Source of the DNA: Sipunculus nudus
Lineage: Eukaryota; Annelida; Sipuncula; Golfingiida; Sipunculidae
Length of the DNA stretch: 64,000 nt
NCBI GenBank assembly: GCA_026874595.1
Contig: CM049311.1
Location: 74,900,953-74,964,952 of the forward strand
Reading direction: 5' to 3'
A model generated the notes under the pieces. It ran no database searches. It saw only the letters and a list, made by a program, of their open reading frames with translations, and was not told where the DNA came from. Made by a program: the position numbers and the translations under genes. Shown here in pieces: positions 1 through 11,165 of the stretch; within the stretch, counting starts at the first letter, position 1; every line of letters begins with the position of its first letter.

Positions 1-924
1 TCAATATTGTTTGAACCCCCTATATAAAAAAATCAGTCCAAAAGTGGTTTATATTCATATAAGACACCATAAAGTATACATTAATTCAAACCTGATACAA
101 AGATCTTTCTGATGGTATACATATTTTTAAAATTTTTTTCTCTCATTTTCACGTAATTTTGTCACATTAAAAAAAACATTTAAAAGGTACACTCTGTAAA
201 GTCCCCAGTAACAATAATCCTGTTTTAATGGACTAATATTAAACTACTGGACAATATCTAAACAACATGTCTTCGTTTTTCGTCTATCATGTTTCTATCT
301 AGCCTAAAACTTTAAATTAATTCAATAATTATTGAATAAAAATTTTATATTTCCGTTCTAGGTACTAGCTCAGGAAACCTAGTTTAAAGGGGCCCAATCA
401 CCTATAAAGCATGTTGAGTACACACGAAAAATAGCTTCTTCCCTTTAAATAAATCTGTACCTGCCAAAATAGTGCCTTGAAACCGTTTGCTTACTTCTGA
501 AAACGAGTGTTAAAAACAGTGGACCGGGCGCGATCGCAAGGTGTCAACATAAACACAGTGCTTGAGGCTGTGTGCAACACGGAGCCACAACACGTGTCAT
601 TCAGGAGATGCCTTGACTAACTTGCCCAAAAAAATATGATACATGTTCCCGCTGGCTGAAACAGCGCGTATTGCCCCTCATAATCGGACCTTCGGTCACG
701 CGGTCTTGTTATGGTAAACAAACACACGTGGACTGTGTTTACCAACACGCAGGGCCATAACAAGGTGCTAGACAGCCGTACGCCAGGAAAGGAGACTGTG
801 TGCTGGGATGGTTCTGGTAGGAAACTTTTGAATAAAGCAAAACTGAACTGATGGTGTCATAGGTTGGATATAATATTGCTCCTGATTATGTACTTTTATA
901 TTGCAAAATAAATCATCGGATGTC
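1..924. other. AT-rich stretch without recognised gene
   Basis: Non-coding in appearance: stop codons are frequent in all frames. A more GC-balanced patch lies at about 520-800, but no exon, RNA gene or repeat copy could be supported there. Confidence 0.5.
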
Positions 925-1365
925 CTTAAAGACAGCTATTCATCTATACCTATTCTCAAATATTTTGTGATTTCTGGCTTACTCTGTGATTATACATGTA
1001 GTAATGAATCGTACGTGATAGCTGCTTCAAAAAGTTCTTATAACGCTTCTGTGAGGGATGCATACTTTATTTTGGCTTGATTATCTGCAAACTGTCAGTG
1101 ATCACGGTACATGCACAAATGTTGATAAACAGGAGAAAAACATGTACACTAAGGTGGCTAGTTGCGTATACTAATATTATGCGGAAATTGGAAGGTCACT
1201 ATAGTTGCGAAATATGCAAAACTCTGGTTCATCTCACTTGAAGCCAGATGTCTTTGTAGAAAGTTTTGGCGTTTTTTGCCTATTTTAATGAAAGGCTTTA
1301 AGGATTACCTTAAGTTAATACACGTCTATTATCGGTATAGGCACCTTTAAGCATAAGCTTTAATT
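925..1365 (+). repeat. Dispersed repeat family R2, copy 1
   Basis: This segment aligns by eye, in the same orientation, to 26995-27435. Shared blocks in order are a stretch around 'gtgatttctggctt', 'aaggtggc' followed by 'agttgc/aggttgc', 'gaaggtcacta/aaaggtcactt', 'ctggttcatctcacttg' against 'tggtttatctgacttg', 'gccagatg', and 'aaggattacctt' against 'agggattacctt'. The copies differ by many substitutions and small indels, so both are old. No terminal repeats or coding domain were recognised; class unknown. A 62-codon open frame inside this copy is not conserved in the other and is probably chance. Confidence 0.7.
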
Positions 1366-2333
1366 CAGAAAGTAGAGGCACCACGAGTGAGAGGTATTAA
1401 AAATATGTCATAGGGCGAGATATATTACTAAATAACACTAATAATTGTCACACATTGATTTTCTGTTTCACAGCAGCACATTTGTGCTTGACAACAATGG
1501 TATCACCACGTGAGACTTATTTAGGCCACGCAAACCGTACATGATCTGGGGAATCAGGATACCACGAATACTCCCATTCAGCCATTTTCAAATTGAATTA
1601 TTTCACGTATGAATACCCCGGGAGATATTAGAGATCCTTCTATAGTCGGGGCTTTTATAAATACATTAAATATGCATGACTGCTCATATCTTCTGCAGGC
1701 GATACAGAGCAGCATTTATGTCCCTCTGGCATAAGAGTATGTTCCTAGCAATATTTACTTCCTGTCAACAGGCACATGACGCGTGAATGCATGAGGACTA
1801 AATCGGTAGTATATTCGGACATTAAACGATACAAACCTCCTCTGAGGTAACTCAAAATGTGTGTATATCGTTTCTCTTTTGAAATACAACTGAGGACCTG
1901 AGGTGCCTCTGGTCCTGTCGAACCAATCAGAGTGCGTCGTGTTTTCACGGCTTCTGTGAGGATGAATCATCTGGCCACCGGTTTGTTTGATACCTCAGGT
2001 ACAGCACCCTTATTTGTCACAGTGACTGCATGATGCTGCTGAGTAAACAGCCATATTCAATATGAATGATGTCACATACTGATCAGCAGCTGCAATTTTA
2101 AGGTGCCTATTCCTTTACTAGACATACTAGGTATACCTTAAAACAGTGTTTTTGTCTGGAAATATAAAAGTATCTGCTAAAACTTTGTCCGGAAAGCATT
2201 TCCTGACAGAGTAGAAATAAACTTGCCCGGGGCGTGATGAGTAGCGTAAAAAGAAAACATGAACATGAAAACCGGTGACAAACAGTAAAAGCATTAGTTT
2301 ATTTGCGATTGATTTGATTTAAGTTGTATTTCG
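1366..2333. other. Unannotated stretch
   Basis: Mixed AT-rich sequence with no open frame, RNA gene or repeat relationship that I could support. Confidence 0.5.
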
Positions 2334-2417
2334 CTTGTCGAGCAGCTACAGGTTGCTGTGGTCAAGACCCCAGCCCTCTGCGCTCTTTAAGCATAGTTCG
2401 CAGAGCCAACAGACACG

Positions 2418-2636
2418 ATGTCACCAAGCCGAACAGAAAGCCGCGACAGACCGCCACCGTTTAACCCGCACCGGCGACTTAAAAAGAAACCCACAGCACC
2501 AACAGCCACAATGGCAGAAGCAACCTACATTCCTTTCACCGATCCCAGCAGCGGAGACACAGCCATGCCAGTCGAGAGCCGAACCCGATCTATGGAACCA
2601 ATATTTGCCTTCGGTTACACCGTCTGGTTATATTAA
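2418..2636 (+). CDS. Small GC-rich ORF, possible exon or element remnant
   Basis: A 72-codon frame beginning MSPSRTESRDRPPPF lies in a roughly 300 bp island (2340-2630) clearly richer in G+C than its surroundings. Its product would be Pro/Arg/Thr-rich with a basic stretch (RRLKKK) near residues 19-24 and a less polar end (EPIFAFGY). A second, overlapping frame (2335-2706) is also open, so openness alone is weak evidence. The ATG at 2418 is the first in this frame. No known family is recognised and there is no matching exon nearby. It could be a 5' exon, a piece of a retroelement, or chance in GC-rich DNA. Confidence 0.15.
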   Translation: MSPSRTESRDRPPPFNPHRRLKKKPTAPTATMAEATYIPFTDPSSGDTAMPVESRTRSMEPIFAFGYTVWLY

Positions 2637-2946
2637 AATTTACAATTTATTTAATAACATAAAGAACCAAACAATACATAAAACAGGAAAAAAAGATACA
2701 CAATGAGTCTGTAATACGGGATGATCTCACTTGGAAAGTTCTGGAGCGAAAGAAAATACCTATTGTGGCAAGTGAATATAATACTTTCAAGTCTGTTTAA
2801 GTTTTCGTTCTGTACCAGCATTCGAGTTTTTTATTTTGCTTATTAAAATAAATGTGACTGACTGCATGCTTTGAAACATACATCCATATATATTTATTTA
2901 CAACCGAAAGCAAGGGCAGATACTATAGATTTTAGAATTTTGACCC

Positions 2947-2978
2947 GGGGGGGGGGGGGGGGGAAGGGGGGGGGGGGG
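2947..2978 (+). repeat. Poly-G tract (G17-AA-G13)
   Basis: Two long G runs separated by AA, preceded by CCC. Uninterrupted G of this length is striking in AT-rich DNA and could form a G-quadruplex; sequence assemblies are often wrong about its exact length. Confidence 0.9.
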
Positions 2979-3509
2979 TATTTGAGAGGCTCCAAAGCGC
3001 CATGAGGAGGTTACATGGAAACTTTTAAAAACAAATAAGCTGTAATTGTGCTATCTAGGTAAGGGTAGTGTGAAGGCAACTGACCGGTGCTGTTTTATCG
3101 GTTTTACTCATGCATTTTATTATTGTATGTAAATGCATCAGGGTTAGGGCAGGTACAGAATGGCGACAACGAACAAGCCTATAACAACCATAATTTTGTA
3201 CGTAAATCTGCAAGGCAGCTCCGGAATTATTTATAGAGGCCTGTTTGGATATCTGACATTTATTAACTGAACTCAGGAACCTTTAATACAATTAGGCGAG
3301 AAAACGCCGATCACACGGTACACATTCTGTTCCAGTGGCGGATCCCCGTTGAGCTGTAACTTCTTTTATTTTATCTATTTCTTATCCAATTTATTCGTAA
3401 TTAATTTTGTTTTTTAGATATCTTTTTTTCCTAGCAGTTAAATTATTAATTTATCCACAGTGTATTACATGTTTCTATACTGGGGGAGGTAGACTTTCCC
3501 ACGACTCCT

Positions 3510-3579
3510 CGGCTTACACTCGAACTCACGACCTGTGTTCTGTTGAGTCCTGTACGCTGCCTATAGACCACAGAAGCCG
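3510..3579 (-). repeat. tRNA-like SINE head or tRNA pseudogene
   Basis: Read on the minus strand, the 70 nt segment starts CGGCTT and ends AAGCCG, which are perfectly complementary as in an acceptor stem. It contains an A-box-like TGGTCTATAGG and a B-box-like GTGAGTTCGAGTG. The T arm pairs poorly and no clean anticodon stem could be drawn, so it is unlikely to be a working tRNA gene. A degenerate tRNA-derived SINE promoter region is the more likely reading. No body or poly-A tail of the SINE was delimited. Confidence 0.5.
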
Positions 3580-3671
3580 GTAAAATGCAAAGTTTACATG
3601 TGACTTGAACATATTCAATTATATTACCAAGAGGAATATATTTATAGATGGTATAGACGCGCATTTTCACC

Positions 3672-3699
<28 letters not shown>
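3672..3699. repeat. (TA)n microsatellite
   Basis: About 14 uninterrupted TA dinucleotides. Confidence 0.95.
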
Positions 3700-3702
<3 letters not shown>

Positions 3703-4116
3703 TGTTGCGTGATTACTAACAGCTTGTAGATAAACCAAGTCATACTTCCCTCACAGAGACATTATAAGAACCTTTCAAGTAGGAATTATTGACACTCCAT
3801 TAATGTGTACGTAGAATGACCCAGCAATTACATAATATTTAGATGATAGATTTTTTTAACAGATTGCCATGGTAATATCGGTCTTGCCTCCATCCCTTCT
3901 AAGAATCATTACGTGTGTTGATAATGTAAAACCCAACATTACATTACTGATAATGGTTTAAACTTGTGCAGATGAAGCAGTTGAATTGCTTGCTTTAAGG
4001 CGGCTTTTTCAGCTTGTAAGATCAGCTATGAACTGTGAATTATCTCTATTAACTTCTCCTATCCGTTTGATATTTATTTTTTTTTAATCAAATCAAATTG
4101 TTTGTTGGTGTTCCAG

Positions 4117-4448
4117 GAACAACTGAACATTTTGTGACATGGGACTTCTTGAGTCTCAGAAAATGTAAGGCTCAGGCCCTGATTCAGAGATACAAACTGC
4201 TCTCTGCTTTTGTACACAATCTTATTTGCGACAGGTGGCGCTGCGATTGCCCCTTCGAAAAACAAGTTGAGGGTTCTCTGGATTTATCGGGAAATAAGGA
4301 AAATGACCCCATTAAGGACACACTTTGCATCATTCTTAACAGTTCAGGACCAAAAACGAGGAGTTCTGTGACAAAAGTCCATTGCGACCAATGTAAATGT
4401 GTCAGAAATCACAGGAGGCAAGACCGGTATTACGTGGTACTCTGTTAA
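4117..4448 (+). CDS. Possible terminal exon of a cysteine-rich protein
   Basis: The frame is open for about 110 codons after a plausible splice acceptor: a pyrimidine-rich stretch then 'ggtgttccag' ending at 4116. It would enter in phase 1 and stop at the TAA ending at 4448. The upstream part of the frame has no ATG, which suits an internal start. The product is rich in cysteine, with CDRWRCDCP near the middle, CDQCKC near the end and a Cys as last residue, a spacing that suggests disulfides in a secreted protein. I do not recognise the family. No matching upstream exon or polyadenylation signal was found nearby. It may equally be a chance ORF. Confidence 0.22.
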
Positions 4449-5628
4449 AGATATCTATCATCTAGATAATATTCTAATTAAATTATGATAACTTCTAATG
4501 TGTTTGTGAGATATTGATCAAAGACAGTAGTATTAAAATCTCTGTAGTGTGAACATGGAGTATACAGAACACGCCTATTGGTGCGAAAAATTAATCGTTA
4601 TGTTCAATCGCGTAATATATGGACCGAGTTGTGACTCGGCTCATGGTAATTTTAAGCTTATCGGAGAGGCTAATAAGTACATAATAAAAAAATCCAAATT
4701 CCTAATACACACATATTAACGGAAACACATATTAAAATTCATATTCTCCAGTTTCGACGACCATATATACGCGTCCCTTCAACCCATGCAAGTTTATATA
4801 CTCTAGCTCAGCAGTTATGAAACAGATCGGTGTAGCCAATTTTGTTGGATATTTAGAACAAATATACAACGTTCACATTAAGATTAACGATCTGAAACGA
4901 ATTCCATAACTGAACATGTGCAATATTCGTAAGAAACCCATCAAGCATTATCATATTTATAGTGTTCATGTGGATTGTTTATTTTTACCAGGTCCATGTG
5001 GACGTAAAAAAATCATTGGACCACTTTAAACGCCTGACTACTTTTTGCACTTCGCTGTCCTTTATATGTACCTGTTGTTGATAACAGTCCTATAATTATT
5101 ATAATTAGCTTCTATTAAAATGGAAATCCTACCTGTTACTGTAGATTTGTACAGGAACCACCTGTCCCAGTCAGCTCTACAATTCCATCACCAGTGACTC
5201 AGTGCACAGTCACACCCAAACGTTTTCTGACCCGTGTCCGTCAGTGCGTCTTTCTTTTTCCACAGGCAGGCATATACGTACTGTATTTTTATCCTTCGTC
5301 ACTGCCACAGATCAGGGCACACCAAACCCAAACTCTTCAGTTCCCAAACAAGCGTGATATGAGATGATCTGACAGAGAACCGGTGAAAGCAACTGTTGCC
5401 GCGAGCCTTGAATGTTTATTGCCGCCAAGAAAATCGATTTTGCGCAGACCACAGCAAAACTAAAATGGAAACGAGGCCCGGTCGTTGCCCAATGGGGATG
5501 GATATATGGCACCGCCAGTCTCGTTGTTTGGTGACCTCCTTTAAACACACACTATGTCTATGCACATATGGGCCTGACGTTATATAGTGGGTATATATTT
5601 AAATAACAATTTAATTGAGCTGTTTTTC
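4449..5628. other. Unannotated stretch
   Basis: AT-rich with a more GC-balanced part at 5150-5560. Two overlapping open frames of 63-78 codons occur there on opposite strands, neither with recognisable content. Confidence 0.4.
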
Positions 5629-5654
5629 TCATTCTCTCTCTCTTTCTGTCTCTT

Positions 5655-5695
<41 letters not shown>
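5629..5695. repeat. (TC)n/(TCTG)n microsatellite
   Basis: Pyrimidine-rich compound microsatellite: TC runs, then about seven TCTG/CTGT units, then TC again. Confidence 0.9.
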
Positions 5696-5859
5696 GAAGA
5701 TAAGGAATTTATAACTCCTGACCAGGAACCTTTAAAGAGTTTATTAAAGAGCCAGGATTGGTTATTATCGACACTAATCAAAATTATATTATAAAAAATA
5801 TGCTGTAAACCGGGCCATACTGTTTGACACCCAGCTTGCATAAACATATTTTATGGCAA

Positions 5860-7620
5860 ATACTTTGTTAAAAACTAAACAAAGGCACAAGGATCACCAG
5901 TGAACGTTTCTCATATGACAATACAGGCAACACTGAGTTTCATTATACTTAATTTCAGCTATAATATCTACAGAGAACTCTTATCGGGTCTAGGAATTTC
6001 AGACATAAATTTCCTTAAATATTGAATTTATTAATTGCTTTGCAATTTAGCCATATTTGCTAATGCAGCTATTCAGTTTTATATATCCATGGCATCCTAA
6101 TATATCCATGGCATTTAAAAAAAATAGCTGACTAATTCTTCTAGTAACTTTTCATGATCACAAATATATTATAGGGTTGATAAGCAATATTTCTCTCTCT
6201 GATTGGATACATGATGCCTGTACATAAACTGAACACACTGTAATGACTGCTTAGGGCCGAAAATACATGAAAGTCCCTCATGAAATCATATACAATGCAG
6301 TTTGCCTACTAAAATGACCATACAACCTACTTTCCCTATAAATGAATATATGTGTGCAAAATTATGTGAAAACGCAAAGAGAACCTAAAAAGCATATGCA
6401 TCAGCAAAGGACTTATGTTTCAGGACTATCTCACGTGGGAATATACATAAGTATGCGAATACCTGTATAAGATGCATGATTGTGCTCATTCTATATTAGT
6501 AAAACAGTTAATTTTTTGGATTTCATCAGCAAAAAGTTTTCTTTTCTATGAAAGCCAGAATAAAAAATTAATGTGTCTTTAAACAAATTTCCAAACTTGT
6601 TATTAATAATGAAATACATGTATTTTGTGCACTAACTGGCAAAGAACTATTCATATAAAGTTGAACGTTTAAATACATAAATTTCTGGGGAAAATAAACA
6701 TTACAATTATTATAAAATTAACCAGATACTGAAAATAACTTAAGTCTCATATGCAACAGCGAGTAAAACATTATTTTTTTTAATATATGTAAACAGGTTT
6801 CGGGAAAGTAGTTAGAGTAATATAAAGTGAAACTGAAAAGGCTAATGAGTTAAGAAAGCAACCATTTCATTAGTTAGGCCAAATTAGCACAAAAATAGTA
6901 TCCAAGTTGAGCCAGCCAGTTGGAGTCAAGAAAACGCAATGACCCAACTACAATAAAAGGATTATAAAAACACAGTGATATAAGGAATCGCGTGGGTAAA
7001 TTAGGTACTGAGACTTTAATGAGTTGAGAAATGTACGATTTGGTCAGATCCAATTAACAAAACAGTGGAAGGAATGAGGAAAACCTACAACGCAGTGACA
7101 AGCAAAAACAACGACTCAAAACGGATTAAGAACAAAGCTTTGCCAGGTGCAGGCCATTGGATAAATGTTCAATGAGGCTTAAAACATTCTAAGTGTCATT
7201 TCCAGAGATTTCTGCAATTATTGTGAAGAACTGGTACATCAAACGTTGATCTGAATTGGCAAAATGACAGGGATATACGTATAAGAATGATGATATTCTT
7301 TCATTTAATCAGATATTACGAAATACCTGAGCAAAATAAAATTAAACTGAATGTATCTTTGTGTCACTGTACACCAACATCAAAAGTCAAAATCACAAGT
7401 GCATCATATGTCAGCTCTGTCAACCAGAAAGAAAATGACCACTTAATATTCGAAAATATCGGCGCTCTCGCTCTTGCAAAGGATTATAAAATACATTTTT
7501 TTTTAAACCAGATTAATATAGATCATCTTCAACATTTATATAATCCAGTTCCAATCATAGCTTTTTATGCAAAGCTTCTAACAGACAAACCAACCAACCA
7601 ACCCTTTTGCAGAAGTATTA
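5860..7620. other. AT-rich stretch, weak internal repetition
   Basis: No gene supported. Parts of 6840-6900 and 7015-7075 look weakly repeated (both have 'aatgagtt' followed by 'gagaaa/aagaaa' and a 'caatta/aaatta' block), suggesting an old duplication. A 115-codon open frame at 7287-7634 is Asn/Lys/Ile-rich and looks like chance. Confidence 0.35.
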
Positions 7621-7653
7621 TAACTATAGGTTAACGTTAGGTTAACGTAATAG

Positions 7654-7853
7654 CACGTGGTTTCTTATGTGCATCAACTCTTACTGGGGCCGGATGTGAT
7701 TGGCTGGTGCAAAGTGTGACGTCACAGGCAACATTTAGAAATGACTTAACCAGCAATACATTTTGTTTTTTTTTCTTCCCTGAACATTTGAGGCTGACAG
7801 TGTCAGAAATACTAAGCTTTTGAAGAGCTAGAATTTTCTGTGGCTGACGTCAG
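7654..7853. promoter_or_regulatory. Cluster of palindromic CRE-type sites with E-box and CCAAT box
   Basis: Within 200 bp there are an E-box CACGTG (7654-7659), an inverted CCAAT box GATTGGCT (7698-7705), a 12 bp palindrome TGTGACGTCACA (7715-7726) and a 10 bp palindrome CTGACGTCAG (7844-7853). The two palindromes share the full CRE TGACGTCA bound by CREB/ATF bZIP proteins. A near-palindrome CTGACAGTGTCAG lies at about 7794-7806. Upstream, GGTTAACGT is repeated at 7629-7648. The combination suits a promoter or enhancer, but no adjacent exon was identified. Confidence 0.3.
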
Positions 7854-7899
7854 TGCCGAGTTGACATTGCTAAAAATGTGCCAATAGCGCTATGACAAG

Positions 7900-8944
7900 T
7901 CATACAACCTCGTGTTGTTTGTGAAAAAATGTTTTTTTCCCCCGGAAATGGATTCAGTTTATGCAAAATCTGTAATTATAATTTTTATAGATAAGCGAGT
8001 TATATAATAATATTATGGGATTGAAATACGTTTCTTGACCAGTTGTACAAATTCATCTGTTACTGCCATCTGTTGTCAATTGTGATAACTAAGCTGGTGA
8101 GACAATACACGTCGATCACATATTTAACATGTTGTGGGGGTTTCATTAATAGGTTATTGCTATCGGTTATGATTATCAGTTTGTATTGTAGTTAAACATC
8201 CACCGACATTTTGTAAGAAAAGCATAAAAAACAGAGATTTGTGTACCCGATAGCAACTTTTCTTAAAAAAAGCTATGGACCCATTTTAATAAAACTGTGT
8301 ATATGGTAAGGTAATCACCCAAGTAAGAACTCATTACATGTTAGTCTTACATATCACCATGGATAATCTATATGATATGTTTTGAGGATTATTTTTCATA
8401 GCGAGTAAGGGCAATTAGTTTGCCCCGGCCTTTAACTGGAATAAGAAGCCGCCTTTGTTACGGCGAGAAGAGCTAACCTAGGATCGAAACACGGAGTAGG
8501 TAAACACACAGTAAATAAAAAACCTGTATTTTAAGAAGTAATCGAAGGATGAATTTCGAGATAACTCCACGAACACTGTCACGAAAATGTTAAGTTCACT
8601 ATATACACTATATATATATCCTTGCAGACTTTTTTTAATCTGCTCCATGATACTTTGCAGTTTTTCTTTTAGTTTTAATGATGAATGTATCCTTCAAATG
8701 TACATTATTACATACTCGTTATACTGTTTGTTTTTTTTCTCGAAATCAGGCGTGCCTTAATTCTTTTTAAAGTTTTACATTTATAATGTGTATTCACACC
8801 GTCTTCAGTGATGTCACTTACAAATGACGATTTCCATTTCAACGCGGGATATCAACTTTATGTAAAAAATAACCTCATGTTGAGCATAGAGCTGTTTATC
8901 TAATATACTTATAAAAGGAAGTTGGTTCACTTTTGTCCTCAATT
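7900..8944. other. Unannotated stretch
   Basis: AT-rich, no open frame of note and no repeat relationship recognised. Confidence 0.5.
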
Positions 8945-9299
8945 TTTTCTGAAACTACGTTGCGTATGACGCTGTGTCATATCTCATTTTAAAGGTTTAT
9001 TATTCCCGCAGTGACCTCGTTGAAATGAAAATAAACAAATTTTAATAAACACCTCACTTAGAGTGATTTTGCGTGTTTTTTACCGCCGGAAAGTACCGAA
9101 CTACCTTCGAGAAGGACCGGAAAGCCTGCGATATGAATATGGTCCGTTGTGCATATGAATAACTCCTGCTGTCAGTGACGGATTAAAGCATGTTTGGCCC
9201 AGTCACTGACACATATCTACATAGTCAGTTAATGTGAAAAAAATGTGACTCGAGATCCCTTGGCACTCCATCTAGATTTCATTAACTGAACTCTGTTTC

Positions 9300-9490
9300 C
9301 TTACTTTTTATCCTTTTTTTACTTTAAATACAAATATAGTCCCTACAAAACATTTATTCCTTAGCTTGAATGTTTTCCCGCCTTAAATACATCATTTATA
9401 CCTTCAAAATACATTTTCCTCACTTTTAGTGGTTTCCAACCTTTTATACATAATTTAATCCCTACAAAACACATTATTTAGAGTTTTCAA
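9300..9490. repeat. Degenerate ~60 bp tandem repeat, about three units
   Basis: Units share 'taaatacat/caaatata' then 'ccctacaaaacatt' or 'ccttcaaaatacatt'. It lies inside the Helitron-like copy C and may be an internal tandem core. Confidence 0.5.
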
Positions 9491-9573
9491 TCTCTTTTAC
9501 ATCGACTGTCCAACTAATGATAATAGGTGTCCGTTGAAGTGTTATATATCACCGCACACTGAGTAGGCCTGCT

Positions 9574-9690
9574 ATTGGGTGGATCCATGATTTAAGAAAA
9601 GTAGTAGTCCAATAACAAAACCTAAAAAAGGTCCCAAGGTCCAGAAAAATTGGTCTGAAACCCTTAAGAAAAAAATTTCCTGTTTCTTTC
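9574..9690 (+). mobile_element. hAT-like fragment, family R5
   Basis: Begins GGGTGGATCCATGATTTAAG and continues with 'ccaataacaaaacctaaa', 'ggtcccaaggtcc' and 'ttggtctgaaacccttaa', blocks shared with 14950-15149 and 40085-40263. It interrupts the Helitron-like copy, so it inserted later. Confidence 0.55.
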
Positions 9691-10066
9691 TTCCAGCTTC
9701 CTTGCCTTAAAAAAACATTTAATTCATCTTTCTTATCTTACTTACATCGATCTTTCCTTTATATCCTTTAACAATAATAATATATGTAACCATTAAAGAT
9801 CTTCGAAAGTCGGAATTCTCCTGCGTCCCATTCCTTTACGCAAAGATAAACATCATCACTAACCAAGTCTTCGAGGTAACATTCTAATATATCAATTTCA
9901 AGCCACGAGCACAAAAGTATTTGTACAAATCTTATTTAGAAAGCAAACCTCAGAAAATCTTTATTTTATTTGAACCTTAAGAATAAAAAATGAGCCAACA
10001 TTCCTCAAATCTTTTAATACCCCCCCCCCCCCCGATATAAAGCCCGGTTACCAGGTTTATCATATA

Positions 10067-10875
10067 GAGTGCTAATGTGATAAAAAGCCATATCAAAAAG
10101 GCTGTAATAATCAGCTGATGCTCAAAGACAGCCCCAATAGGCCAGTTAGTTTGTCCACTGCTGCATGCTCAGTGAGAAAATAAGTAAACAAATGTGTACT
10201 GTAAGAGCACAATAAAAGATAGAAAGAATGCCGCAAAATACGAAATGCGAAGAGTTTCCAGATAAAGCTTCACAATGAATAAAAAAAAGGCTGGAGCCCG
10301 TATAACTAATATTCTGGATCCTTGCCTATAAACAGGCATGTTCTGCCATCCTTGTCCGTTTCACAAAGGCTGTCCTCCCGGAGATTGAGACAGGTGTTCG
10401 TGCAATCCTCAAAGCCTGGATCCGATTGTACCAGATGAGTTCAAAATAGGTTCTGGAAATTATTTCAAATTCTGATGGCAGAGTGGGGGATGCGTTCCGA
10501 GCTTTTCGCAGGGCTTTTTCTTTATGTGGTTCATGATATAAAGATAACTTGTGCTAGAATTCTCCAGGAAATCTTCTTTCTTAAAAGTGTCAACAAAGGA
10601 CGTCAAATTAAACTATTCAAGAAATAACACAAAGAAATACGTATTGGAAAAGGACGTGAGCCCACAGAGTGTGCGAATTTTGAGTGAGAATATTTTTTAT
10701 AAGCAACATGGGTACATCATCATCGTTGCGGTGATATCAAAATAATAGATATAACGACTGTACATAATAGCCATCTACTGTGAAAATACTTTGAAGAAAT
10801 AATATAACCATAGCGAAGTGAAAGTTTACGAAAGATACTTGGTGTTAATTGAAGCTCAAAAGACATCACGAAAAA
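10067..10875. other. Unannotated stretch
   Basis: No gene supported; a 64-codon open frame at 10551-10745 has no recognisable content. Confidence 0.45.
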
Positions 10876-10877
10876 CG

Positions 10878-11165
10878 ATGTTTGTTGTTTAGGGTAGTGT
10901 TAGGCAGACATGTATTTTGTTGATGGCTCATGCACGCGAAAACGCAAACGTATAACTGCAAATATGAGGAGACAGGCTGAGATAAGTAGATTCCAATAGT
11001 ATCAAACGTTTGTCCTAAGCTTTGTTGATTGTTATGATATAAACAGGTCTGATAGAAAACTGACAACGCTGCCAGATAAAAAAAAGCTGGGGGGGGGGGG
11101 GGGGGGGTTATATCTTCCCGTGCACGTCTATGGCAACCAAATAACATAAGCCTTGGTTCGCTTCT
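10878..11165 (+). repeat. Dispersed repeat family R3, copy 1
   Basis: Matches 48705-48960 in the same orientation. Shared blocks: 'cgcgaaaacgcaaacgtataactgc' against 'cgcgaaacgtatagctgcc', 'aggtctgat', 'cagataaaaa' and 'cttggttcgcttc' against 'cttggtccgttgc'. This copy carries a G19 run (11089-11107) absent from the other. No coding content; class unknown. Confidence 0.6.

Larger units (their letters stand above)
8945..10066 (+). mobile_element. Helitron-like non-autonomous repeat, copy C (nested)
   Basis: The left part (8945-9180) matches 36305-36560 and, inverted, 28660-28904. Shared blocks include 'ctgaaac', 'ttgcgtatgac', 'ctgtgtcat' and 'cccgcagtgac'. The right part (9690-10066) matches 36640-37041, sharing 'tgtttctttctt', 'catcactaaccaagtctt', 'gccacgagc' and 'aatgagccaacattcc'. 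The right terminus, CCCGGTTACCAGGTTTATCATATAG, is a worn version of the hairpin seen in the other copies. The middle holds a degenerate ~60 bp tandem (9300-9490) and a hAT-like fragment (9574-9690). A C14 tract at 10020-10033 sits where copy B has mixed sequence. Confidence 0.6.

Noticed and set aside
5629-5695. Link between the TCTG microsatellite and the 31-32 kb tandem core
   Set aside because: Only the simple TCTG run is shared; none of the unit blocks such as 'caggttttcgttt' is present.
7287-7634. 115-codon frame
   Set aside because: Ile/Asn/Lys-rich composition typical of chance frames in AT-rich DNA, no domain.
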